DNA from: Lachnospiraceae bacterium
GTDB lineage: Bacteria; Bacillota; Clostridia; Lachnospirales; Lachnospiraceae
NCBI GenBank assembly: GCA_017613435.1
Contig: JAGADU010000093.1
Location: 1-36,179, forward strand
Direction: 5' to 3'
DNA: 36,179 nucleotides
Shown here: one piece after another, positions 7,729 through 14,786 of the stretch
Layout of the letters: each line of letters begins with the position of its first letter
Position numbering within the stretch: the stretch's first letter is position 1
Translations under genes and position numbers: made by a program
Notes under the pieces: model-generated
The model's database searches: none
What the model saw: the letters and a program-made list of their open reading frames with translations, nothing else
Told to the model about the DNA's origin: nothing

Positions 7729-8595
7729 TTATTGACCCAAAATATCCGAAAGTAAGGCAAATTCTTCGAGAGAAAGTTCCTCCCCGCGAATATTGATGTT
7801 TTTGCCCATTTCAAGCAATGCATTCTCGACGTTTTTCTTGTCGGTTTTATATGCCGAAGAGTGCGAAAGCGCATTGGTTAAAGTCTTTCTTCTTTGTTCA
7901 AACGCTCCTTTTATGATCTTAAACATCAAATCCCTGTTTTTGACGTCAACGGCGGGCTTTTCGAGCTTGTCGAGACGTATTACCGCGCTGTCCACGTTCG
8001 GTCGCGGAATAAAGCAGTTTGGCGAAACCGTCATTTTGACTTCGGCATTGCTGTAAAAAGCCACCGCAAGCGACAGGGCGCCGTAATCCTTGCTTCCGGC
8101 CTTAACCTGCATTCTTTCCGCCACTTCCTTTTGTATCATGACCGTGATGCTCTCGATCGGAAGGTCCTTTTCAAGCAGTTCCATGATAATCGGAGTCGTG
8201 ATGTAATAAGGGAGATTGGCTACAACCTTGGCCGATTTTGCATTGTTTTCCTCCAGTATTTTAACTATATCCGTTTTAAGAATGTCCTGATTTATTACCG
8301 TAACATTGTCAAATTCGGAAAGCGTGTATTCGAGTACGGGAATCATGTTTCTGTCGATTTCCACGCAGATTACTTTTTTGGCCGCAAGCGCAATATGCTG
8401 CGTGAGCGTACCGATTCCGGGCCCGATTTCCAAAACCGTATCTTCACCTGTAATGCCGGCGGCGTTTACGATTTTTTCAAGAATATTCGAGTCGACAAGG
8501 AAATTCTGGCCGTATCTTTTTTGGGCGGAAATCCCGAATTTTCTTAAAATCTCACTTGTTTTCGAGGGATTTCCCAAATATGCTTTTGAGCTCAT
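7729..8595 (-). CDS. rsmA: 16S rRNA (adenine1518/1519-N6)-dimethyltransferase
   Basis: 288 residues; dimethylates two adjacent adenines in the 3' hairpin of 16S rRNA during 30S assembly. Visible features: the QKRYGQNFLVD N-terminal motif, the SAM-binding VLEIGPGIGTLTQ loop, the catalytic NLPYY motif, and the C-terminal FEQRRKTL region. The ATG at 8595 is supported by AAGGA 9 nt upstream and by family length; an upstream in-frame start adds 15 residues unlike the family. The gene begins inside the 3' end of the TIR gene (44-nt overlap), which suggests translational coupling. Loss of this enzyme gives kasugamycin resistance in other bacteria. Confidence 0.96.
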   Translation of the reverse strand: MSSKAYLGNPSKTSEILRKFGISAQKRYGQNFLVDSNILEKIVNAAGITGEDTVLEIGPGIGTLTQHIALAAKKVICVEIDRNMIPVLEYTLSEFDNVTVINQDILKTDIVKILEENNAKSAKVVANLPYYITTPIIMELLEKDLPIESITVMIQKEVAERMQVKAGSKDYGALSLAVAFYSNAEVKMTVSPNCFIPRPNVDSAVIRLDKLEKPAVDVKNRDLMFKIIKGAFEQRRKTLTNALSHSSAYKTDKKNVENALLEMGKNINIRGEELSLEEFALLSDILGQ

Positions 8596-11047
8596 GCATC
8601 CAATTCCTTTTCTTGAGCGTGATGTTGTATTTGTCGACAATCTTTTGCTCGGGTTCGTAATCGCCGAGAATTTCGTCGGATTTATCGATTATTTCGCCGT
8701 AAGACTTCAAATCGACCTTAAAATATTCGTTCTGACCGTTCATTAAAACGATATCTTCTTCCTTGTCGTCGGTAAGACCCCGTACGAGACCGTAGGGAAT
8801 CGTGGTATAAAACCTGAATTGTTTATCAAAGAAATATTCCGAATCGCCCCCGTACAAAACATAGCTTTTTTGTTTTTTTAAATACAGGAATTTGTTCGGC
8901 AAACCGTCTATGTAAAGCGATTTTACCGCCCTGTCGGTCCTTGCGTCGTATATCGTCAGCGCGCCGTTGTAATGCTGAATAGAATAATATTTTCCGTCGT
9001 CGGATTTAAGTACGGTATAAACCGTCTTGTCCTTATCGTAATAAGCCGATTTGTCCGCAACGCAGTCGGTTGTAAATTCTTTTACTCCGGTCTTTGACAA
9101 AACCGAAGCAAATTCTCCGCGTTCGAGTTCGAACTCGGATACATACGAATAATCGTTTTCATGCATTATGTATAAAGCATTGCCTTTTTTCGAAACATTG
9201 ATGAGATTCACATTGGATTTGTTCGGGAAAAGCTCGTACGACATATCTCTGCCCTCATAGAAAAACGAATCCATCAGAAAGATTTTCTCGCTGGAATCAA
9301 CTATCGCGAATCCGTCGTCGCAGGAGAAAACTTCCAGAATTTCGTTCGCTCTCGCAAGAGTCGACAAAAGATTTATGTCATAATCGAAAACCATCGCCTG
9401 GTGATTTCCGTAAACGCAAAGGCCGTAGTCGTTAATGCATAAATCATCCATCTCTCCGATTTCGATGATTTTGCCCAAAACCCCGCTCTTTGAGGTGGCA
9501 TATTCAACCTCGTATCTTAAAAGATGCGTGATGTCATGATAGGAATCGGGATCTTCGCCGATAAATGCAATAAATACGTAATCCTCGCTTGTGGCAAGAC
9601 CGGTCTGTCCCGTGATATTGTTGTCGCGGATGAACATGTCAATCTTTCCGGTTGCGGTTTCGAAACGACAGACTATCGCGCCGTCGAAAGCACTGTCCTC
9701 CTTAACGGCAAAAACCGCATATTTTCCGTCCTCGGAAAAAGCAACGTCGAGATATTCGGAAAATTCATCGAATTCCAGTCCGTAATCCGAAAATTTTATT
9801 TCATACAAAACGGTATCGCTGACATATCCTTTTACCCCTTCAAGCGTGAAGGTAAAAGTCATGCTTCCGTCTTCGAGTGTCTCGACAAATCCCGCAAAAG
9901 AATCGATTGTTTTTTCTTCTTTCGAATTGATGTCGATATATCCCGTTTCACATACGTCAACATTGTATCCAATCGAATAAATAACTCCGTCGTTACCCGA
10001 AAAATCCATGTCGTAAAGACCCGGGGCATCTTTTTCGTAAAGAATCTCTCCGCTTTTGATATCCGCAATGTAGAGCTTCTCGTCAAAGCCGTAAAGAACC
10101 ATCTTCTGCCTGTCGGGCGAAACACGATAAGTAATAATCGACGAAGGTATCGTCACAATGTTTTCGGGAACGTATGATTCCGATGCTCCGTATACATTCA
10201 TGGCATCGACAAGCGCTCTGTAAGCATCTTCGTTATAGTCCTTCGTCTCCCTGTCGGGGAGCACGCTTCTTGCCGCATAAATCGCATCGAGGCGCCTTCC
10301 GTTTTCGTATAATTCCTTTGACGCCGCGGCCATGGAAGATGCGTATTTATCCTGAATGGTTTTGTTCTGTTTTTGAATTTTAACGGTAAAAAGAATGCAG
10401 ACAATCGCAAAAACCGCCACTACGGCAAGTGCCGCTTCCATGGCGATTATTCGTTTTTTGATCTGCGCTTCCCTGTGTCTTTGTTTTAAATCGTCATAGT
10501 TTAAATTGAAAATGGCCGCACATAATTTAATGACGGCGTTATCCATCGCTTTTAATCGCTCTTTGTTGTTTTTACCCCTGCAGTCGGCGGCAAGCGGTTC
10601 CCTGGTTCGCCGGATAAGCACTTCGTTGCCGTTTAAATCCTTTTCCTTAACGTCCTCGTAAAGAAGAATCTCGGGGAAGGACTCATCGGGCTCGCCTTCC
10701 GCAAGCACCAAAAGAACATGATTTCTGTCATGAGTCTGTACAAATGTTTCTATTTCTTTTTTGCACCATAAAGACTGCGGAAGTCTGGGCGTACAGATAA
10801 CTATAAGGAATTCCGTATTGCCAAGCGCCGCCATTATCGGGTCCGAAAGATTGCCCGAAAGAGGAAGTTCGGCTTCATCGCGAAACACCCTTTCTATCTT
10901 TGTTTTCTTAAGACCCTTTTTCTTTACGACGGATTTGGGAAGTTTGAAATTTTCGAGTTTTTTGTGAAGATTTTCCGATACGAAAGAATCAAGCTCGCAA
11001 TGTCTGTAGCTTATAAACGCATCGTATTTAACATTCTCAAGACCCAT
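8552..11047 (-). CDS. TIR domain membrane protein with beta-propeller-like C-terminus
   Basis: 831 residues. A TIR domain occupies about 1-185: YDAFISYRH at the start, a conserved DEAELPLSGNLSDPI loop, and SLWCKKEIETF, in which Glu98 matches the catalytic glutamate of NAD-hydrolysing TIR domains. A single membrane helix (about 203-222, AALAVVAVFAIVCILF) follows a basic stretch, so TIR is predicted cytoplasmic. A coiled-coil-like segment (225-285) leads into about 540 residues of repeated beta-rich sequence resembling an irregular WD40/YVTN propeller, predicted outside the cell. Start ATG has a near-perfect AGGAG. It lies between tatD and rsmA. TIR proteins of this layout are recurrent in Lachnospiraceae, but function is unknown; NADase signalling is inference. 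Confidence 0.8.
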   Translation of the reverse strand: MGLENVKYDAFISYRHCELDSFVSENLHKKLENFKLPKSVVKKKGLKKTKIERVFRDEAELPLSGNLSDPIMAALGNTEFLIVICTPRLPQSLWCKKEIETFVQTHDRNHVLLVLAEGEPDESFPEILLYEDVKEKDLNGNEVLIRRTREPLAADCRGKNNKERLKAMDNAVIKLCAAIFNLNYDDLKQRHREAQIKKRIIAMEAALAVVAVFAIVCILFTVKIQKQNKTIQDKYASSMAAASKELYENGRRLDAIYAARSVLPDRETKDYNEDAYRALVDAMNVYGASESYVPENIVTIPSSIITYRVSPDRQKMVLYGFDEKLYIADIKSGEILYEKDAPGLYDMDFSGNDGVIYSIGYNVDVCETGYIDINSKEEKTIDSFAGFVETLEDGSMTFTFTLEGVKGYVSDTVLYEIKFSDYGLEFDEFSEYLDVAFSEDGKYAVFAVKEDSAFDGAIVCRFETATGKIDMFIRDNNITGQTGLATSEDYVFIAFIGEDPDSYHDITHLLRYEVEYATSKSGVLGKIIEIGEMDDLCINDYGLCVYGNHQAMVFDYDINLLSTLARANEILEVFSCDDGFAIVDSSEKIFLMDSFFYEGRDMSYELFPNKSNVNLINVSKKGNALYIMHENDYSYVSEFELERGEFASVLSKTGVKEFTTDCVADKSAYYDKDKTVYTVLKSDDGKYYSIQHYNGALTIYDARTDRAVKSLYIDGLPNKFLYLKKQKSYVLYGGDSEYFFDKQFRFYTTIPYGLVRGLTDDKEEDIVLMNGQNEYFKVDLKSYGEIIDKSDEILGDYEPEQKIVDKYNITLKKRNWMHELKSIFGKSLENK

Positions 11048-11146
11048 GTTTTCTCCTTGTATTCATCATCGAAAATCATTCTTTGTGCCATGCCTCTAAG
11101 CGTTTTTAACATTCTTTTACGCTTTGCGTTTCCGATTATTATCGGA

Positions 11147-11917
11147 TCAATCCCCGATGCCGTACATTTCAAGCGCGTTTTTATAAGTGATTTCAATGAC
11201 TTTTTCTTCGTCGATTCCCTTTATCGAAGCTATTTCCTTAACTACGTAATCAAGGTAGAGCGACGAATTTCTCTTTCCTCTGAAAGGATCGGGCGCAAGA
11301 TACGGACAGTCCGTTTCAAGCAATATTCTCTCCATCGGAATAAGCTCTACGCTCTCTTTTAATTTCTTTGCGTTTTTAAAAGTAACGACTCCGCCGACGC
11401 CTATATAAAAGCCCATTTTGACGGCTTCGAGCGCGATTTCGGGCGAATAGGAAAAGCAGTGAACCACTCCTCCCGTCTTTGCGGCATCGCTTGATGCGAG
11501 AATGTCCATCGTATCCTTCGCCGCCTCTCTCGAATGCACTATAATAGGAAGAGACAATTCCTTCGCCAGTTCAATCTGTGCCAGAAAAGCCTTTTTCTGG
11601 ATGTCGGAGTTTTCCTTGTTCCAGTAATAATCAAGGCCTATTTCTCCGACGGCGACAACCTTTTCGTTCGCGGCCATTTCCCTTAACCGGTTAAGGCTCT
11701 CGTCGTCAATTTCCGCGGCATCGTCGGGATGAACTCCGACGGCTGCGTAAAAAAAGTCGTATTTATTTGCCAAATCGACGCTTCTTTGGCTCGAAGAAAG
11801 ATTGGCTCCGACATTAACGATCTTGCCCACATTGCTTGTTTTGAGCTCTTCGATAATGCTTTCCCTGTCTTCGTCAAAAGCCTCGTCGTCGTAATGCGCA
11901 TGCGTGTCAAATATCAT
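11147..11917 (-). CDS. tatD: TatD family metal-dependent hydrolase
   Basis: 256 residues, a TIM-barrel metallohydrolase (3'-5' deoxyribonuclease family). Metal-ligand motifs are visible: DTHAHYDD near the N-terminus, GEIGLDYYW, HSREAAKD, VHCFSYS and LLETDCPYLAPDP. Full length for the family. Start ATG is preceded by AAGGA. It is the first gene of a probable tatD-TIR-rsmA run; 99 nt without an evident gene separate it from the TIR gene. It diverges from tRNA-Lys. Confidence 0.93.
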   Translation of the reverse strand: MIFDTHAHYDDEAFDEDRESIIEELKTSNVGKIVNVGANLSSSQRSVDLANKYDFFYAAVGVHPDDAAEIDDESLNRLREMAANEKVVAVGEIGLDYYWNKENSDIQKKAFLAQIELAKELSLPIIVHSREAAKDTMDILASSDAAKTGGVVHCFSYSPEIALEAVKMGFYIGVGGVVTFKNAKKLKESVELIPMERILLETDCPYLAPDPFRGKRNSSLYLDYVVKEIASIKGIDEEKVIEITYKNALEMYGIGD

Positions 11918-12013
11918 ATTCTTTCCTTAATAATATAAAATCCCTGCTCTGAAATGATATCATACTTTGGCTTATTTTGAAGCATTACCGCCAAAAAATT
12001 TTCAAAAAAAGTA

Positions 12014-12042
12014 TTGCAAAACAAAAAAACTTATACTATAAT
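12014..12042 (+). promoter_or_regulatory. Promoter of tRNA-Lys
   Basis: TTGCAA (12014-12019), 17 nt, TATAAT (12037-12042), ending 11 nt before the mature tRNA 5' end. Confidence 0.8.
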
Positions 12043-12053
12043 CTGTTTTGTTC

Positions 12054-12126
12054 GCGCGATTAGCTCAGTTGGTAGAGCACCTGACTCTTAATCAGGGTGT
12101 CCAGGGTTCGAGCCCCTGATCGCGCA
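12054..12126 (+). tRNA. tRNA-Lys(CTT)
   Basis: 73 nt cloverleaf: acceptor GCGCGAT/ATCGCGC, D-arm GCTCAGTTGGTAGAGC, anticodon stem CCTGA/TCAGG around CTCTTAA (anticodon CTT), T-loop TTCGAGC, discriminator A. CCA is not encoded. The C_GCAxxG_C_C gene starts 68 nt downstream with no strong terminator between, only a weak GC-containing hairpin followed by T7 near 12150-12180. Confidence 0.96.
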
Positions 12127-12194
12127 TTAAGTACTAATTTTGTGGACGTAGGAGCCATGGGGTTGGTGCTTTATTTTTTTACGGAGGTATTTTT

Positions 12195-12647
12195 ATGACA
12201 AAAAGAGAATTGGCAATGAATTATTTCAAAGAAGGTTACAACTGTGCACAGTCAGTGGTTTTGGCTTTCGCCGATATGCTTGAACTGGATAAATCCACTC
12301 TCCTTAAAATGTCCTCCTCCTTCGGAGGCGGCTTCGGAAGATTGCGCGAAATATGCGGAAGCGTAAGCGGTATGGGAATCGTTCTCGGACTGCTTTACGG
12401 CCCGGATGATTCTTCGTCGCCCGAGGACAAAGCGGCTCATTACAAAAGAATTCAGGAAGTCGCTCACGCATTCGAAGAAAAGAACGGTTCCATCGTATGC
12501 AGGGATCTGCTCGGATTAAGCGTTAAGCACGATGCGCCCACACCCGAAGCACGAACCGAGGATTATTACAAAAAACGCCCCTGCGTCGAACTTGTCGGAG
12601 ATTCCGCGGAAATACTCGAAGAATATATTTCAAAAAATCCTTATTAA
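12195..12647 (+). CDS. C_GCAxxG_C_C family (redox) protein
   Basis: 150 residues. It shows the family signature: a Cys in GYNCAQSV (Cys17), a glycine-rich FGGGFGRLREICGSVSGMGI segment with the second Cys, then CRDLLG and RPCVELV cysteines. Members are small proteins often annotated as C_GCAxxG_C_C or split-Soret cytochrome-like; the cysteines probably bind metal or do redox chemistry, but no reaction is established. A perfect GGAGG lies 7 nt before the ATG. No clear promoter of its own is visible, so co-transcription with tRNA-Lys is possible. Confidence 0.88.
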   Translation: MTKRELAMNYFKEGYNCAQSVVLAFADMLELDKSTLLKMSSSFGGGFGRLREICGSVSGMGIVLGLLYGPDDSSSPEDKAAHYKRIQEVAHAFEEKNGSIVCRDLLGLSVKHDAPTPEARTEDYYKKRPCVELVGDSAEILEEYISKNPY

Positions 12648-12653
12648 ACACAA

Positions 12654-12687
12654 AAGACCGAAATCCCACGGATTCCGGTCTTTTTTA
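12654..12687 (+). terminator. Bidirectional terminator
   Basis: AAGACCGAAATCC pairs with GGATTCCGGTCTT (one mismatch, loop CAC) and is followed by T6 on the plus strand. On the minus strand it is followed by TTTTGTG, so it can also end the exchanger gene transcript coming from the right. Confidence 0.85.
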
Positions 12688-12705
12688 TATGATTCTTTAA
12701 CTTTA

Positions 12706-13773
12706 TTAAAATACAAACTGGAATATGCAGAACGATGCATAAAGCAAAAGGAGCGTAATTCCCTGCCATCTGTAAAGCTTGCCCTTAATAAGCGCGGGTA
12801 CGGTTAAGAAAAGCATAACGAAAAGCATTAAGGGAATTTCCACAACCAGCGAGGAATTGAGGCCCGTGTTTAAAAACAACTTTTCGGACGGAACTTCAAA
12901 AGGTTTGATGGTAATGGCAAGTCCGGAAACCAATACGAGGTTGAAAAGATTTGCTCCGATAATGTTTCCGAGCGAAAGCGATCCGTGACCCTTGATAAGG
13001 GATGTGATTGCGGTAACAAGTTCGGGAAGCGAGGTTCCCAGAGCCACAACCGTGAGCGCTATAACCGAATCCGGAACGCCGATTTTCTTTGCAATTATGG
13101 TTCCGTTATCTACAAGAAGAGTTGCGCCGAATGCGATTATTGCAGCACCGAATACAAGAAGGATAATTGCGGTAAGAACCGACATTTTCTCTTTTTCCTC
13201 TCCCTCTTCCTTTTGGGCTTCATCCGCTTTTTTGCTTCCCCGAAGCGCCGTGAGAATTGTCAGAACCATGTATACCGCAAACATGCAAAGAAGCACTATA
13301 CCCGTGGTTCTTGTAAAATTGCCCGTAACATATGCCGAGAAAGAATAGAGTCCGGCTGCCGAGAAGAAGAAAAGCACCGGAACTATCAACGATTTTCTGT
13401 CAGCCTTTGCCGGCTTAACGGAAAGAGTGATTGCGGCAATCAATGCGACATTGCAAATAATCGATCCGATTGCATTACCGTATGAAATGTCGCCTTTTCC
13501 TTTGGCTGCTGCCTGAGCCGAAACCATTACTTCGGGAAGCGTGGTTCCGATCGATACAACCGTCGCGCCGACCAGTATCTCGGGAACCTTGAATTTCTCG
13601 GCTATCGCACTCGCACCGTCTACGAACCAGTCGCCGCCTTTTATCAAAAGAAAGAATCCGACAAGGAACAAAAGAATTGCCGGAATAAGTGCCGTTATAT
13701 CGGCTTTGTTGTTAACAATAAAACATGCAAGTCCGAACACAAACAGAATTATTGCAAAAATTACTTTTTTCAT
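12706..13773 (-). CDS. Calcium/sodium antiporter (CaCA family)
   Basis: 355 residues, about ten membrane helices. The two inverted alpha-repeats that form the ion site are clear: GATVVSIGTTLPEVMVSA with GNAIGSIICN, and ALTVVALGTSLPELVTA with GNIIGANLFN. The acidic residues in TTLPE and TSLPE are the expected ion ligands. A charged cytoplasmic loop (KKADEAQKEEGEEKEK) separates the halves. Start ATG has AAGGA upstream. Predicted to exchange Ca2+ for Na+ (YrbG-like); exact ions are inference. Confidence 0.92.
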   Translation of the reverse strand: MKKVIFAIILFVFGLACFIVNNKADITALIPAILLFLVGFFLLIKGGDWFVDGASAIAEKFKVPEILVGATVVSIGTTLPEVMVSAQAAAKGKGDISYGNAIGSIICNVALIAAITLSVKPAKADRKSLIVPVLFFFSAAGLYSFSAYVTGNFTRTTGIVLLCMFAVYMVLTILTALRGSKKADEAQKEEGEEKEKMSVLTAIILLVFGAAIIAFGATLLVDNGTIIAKKIGVPDSVIALTVVALGTSLPELVTAITSLIKGHGSLSLGNIIGANLFNLVLVSGLAITIKPFEVPSEKLFLNTGLNSSLVVEIPLMLFVMLFLTVPALIKGKLYRWQGITLLLLYASFCIFQFVF

Positions 13774-13823
13774 AGATATCCATTCCTTTATTTATTCGCC
13801 TAAAACACAATCACGCTTTTTTG

Positions 13824-13852
13824 ATTATAGTTTAATTTGCGCTTTTAATCAA
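13824..13852 (-). promoter_or_regulatory. Promoter of the Ca2+/Na+ antiporter gene
   Basis: On the minus strand TTGATT (13852-13847), 17 nt, TATAAT (13829-13824). The divergent DtxR-family gene has its promoter at 13876-13904, only 23 nt away, so one regulator could affect both. Confidence 0.65.
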
Positions 13853-13875
13853 TATACGCCAATTATCAAAAAAGA

Positions 13876-13904
13876 TTTAAATTGTGTTTTTTATATGGTA
13901 TTAT
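13876..13904 (+). promoter_or_regulatory. Promoter of the DtxR-family regulator
   Basis: TTTAAA (13876-13881), 17 nt, TATTAT (13899-13904) with TGG in front, an extended -10. No obvious DtxR, IdeR or MntR consensus operator is seen over it. Confidence 0.5.
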
Positions 13905-13940
13905 CTTTATTAGAAAAAAATCATTTGCGGGGGTTATTTT

Positions 13941-14318
13941 ATGGCTTTATACGAATCAGGCGAGATGTATCTTGAAACCATTCTGGTTTTATATAAAAAA
14001 GGAGCGGAAAGAGTTCGCGCCATCGATATCGTTAAGGAAATGAACTTTTCCAAACCGAGTGTCAGCATCGCTCTTTCAAATCTCAAAAAAGAAGGTTACG
14101 TTACGGTTGACGCCAACGGAACGGTGGAACTTACGGACAGCGGTTCGAAGATAGCAAAAAAAATATACGAGCGACATATCATTTTAAGTTCGCTTCTCAC
14201 CGATCTCGGGGTTTCTCCGAAAGTCGCTTCGGAAGATGCGTGCAGAATCGAGCACGTGATATCCGACGAGACCTTCAGGGTTATAAAAAGACATTACAAA
14301 AACAAACCGAATAAATAA
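13941..14318 (+). CDS. DtxR/MntR family metal-dependent transcriptional regulator
   Basis: 125 residues: a winged-helix DNA-binding domain (about 5-65, with IDIVKEMNFSKPSVSIALSNLKKEGYV) and a dimerisation/metal domain, without the C-terminal SH3-like domain. Aligning by eye to MntR and DtxR, Met9 and Cys101-Glu104-His105 fall where DtxR/IdeR use Met10, Cys102, Glu105 and His106, and His79 matches another DtxR ligand. This suggests iron-type rather than manganese-type sensing; MntR has Asp8 and Glu99 there. RBS is the GGGGG stretch 7 nt before ATG. It diverges from the CaCA antiporter gene; no metal transporter is adjacent. Confidence 0.88.
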   Translation: MALYESGEMYLETILVLYKKGAERVRAIDIVKEMNFSKPSVSIALSNLKKEGYVTVDANGTVELTDSGSKIAKKIYERHIILSSLLTDLGVSPKVASEDACRIEHVISDETFRVIKRHYKNKPNK

Positions 14319-14321
14319 ACC

Positions 14322-14352
14322 AAAACAGACACCCGTAAAGGTGTCTGTTTTT
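14322..14352 (+). terminator. Terminator after the DtxR-family gene
   Basis: 12-bp perfect stem AAAACAGACACC/GGTGTCTGTTTT with loop CGTAAA. The T-tract continues on the plus strand, and TTTTGG follows on the minus strand, so it may serve both converging transcripts. Confidence 0.9.
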
Positions 14353-14385
14353 ATGTTTCTTATTCATTCTTCAAAATAAACCAAA

Positions 14386-14616
14386 TCATTCACGGTATTC
14401 CACATCATCGTATACGGTCCAAAAAAGAATTCTTACGCGCGTTCCCGTCATATAACCCTTATCATATAACGAATTGACGTTTTTAACGGAATAAGCAACC
14501 GCATTGTATTCCACGGTTCCCCCGTCCTTGAGTTTTCTGGGAATCGGGATTAAAAATACCGCAAGGCAGGCAAAAATCACAATTATCGGAATTATAATCT
14601 TCTTTGCTTTTTTCAT
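14386..14616 (-). CDS. Small single-span membrane protein, unknown
   Basis: 76 residues from the ATG at 14616, which has AGGAG 6 nt upstream; an earlier in-frame start adds 11 residues without such a site. A lysine-rich start (MKKAKK) and one hydrophobic helix (IIIPIIVIFACLAVFLIP) precede a short outer domain with VEYNAVAYSVKNVNSLYDKG and WTVYDDVEY. The outer part is reminiscent of small Firmicute proteins whose 'tyg..ykAi.Y.v' segment precedes a short basic tail, but I do not assign a family. It lies downstream of the aBig lipoprotein gene (170 nt gap). Confidence 0.65.
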   Translation of the reverse strand: MKKAKKIIIPIIVIFACLAVFLIPIPRKLKDGGTVEYNAVAYSVKNVNSLYDKGYMTGTRVRILFWTVYDDVEYRE

Positions 14617-14641
14617 ATATTTCTCCTTTACACAAATTTTA

Positions 14642-14679
14642 CGACACATCCCTTCTTAATTAAATATTTTAATGTGTCG
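14642..14679. repeat. Nested inverted repeats upstream of the small membrane protein gene
   Basis: CGACACAT (14642-14649) is perfectly repeated inverted at 14672-14679, and an inner ATTAAA-TAT-TTTAAT palindrome occupies 14659-14673. They lie in the 5' region of the 14386-14616 gene, a possible operator or leader hairpin. No clear promoter was identified here. Confidence 0.45.
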
Positions 14680-14786
14680 AACTTTTTGTGTCCACTGAAT
14701 CATACTGACAAAAGAGAATATTTATGAACTTAACGGTTAACAAAACCCTGAAGAATTCGAGATCGGCCCCGATAATTCAAATGCCT

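Noticed and set aside
8552..11047. TIR protein as part of a Thoeris anti-phage system
   Set aside because: No ThsA-like SIR2/SLOG gene is near, and the long membrane-anchored propeller is unlike ThsB.
11011..11196. 61-codon minus-strand frame between tatD and the TIR gene
   Set aside because: It overlaps both flanking genes, has no ribosome binding site and shows no family features; not an rnmV remnant as far as I can see.
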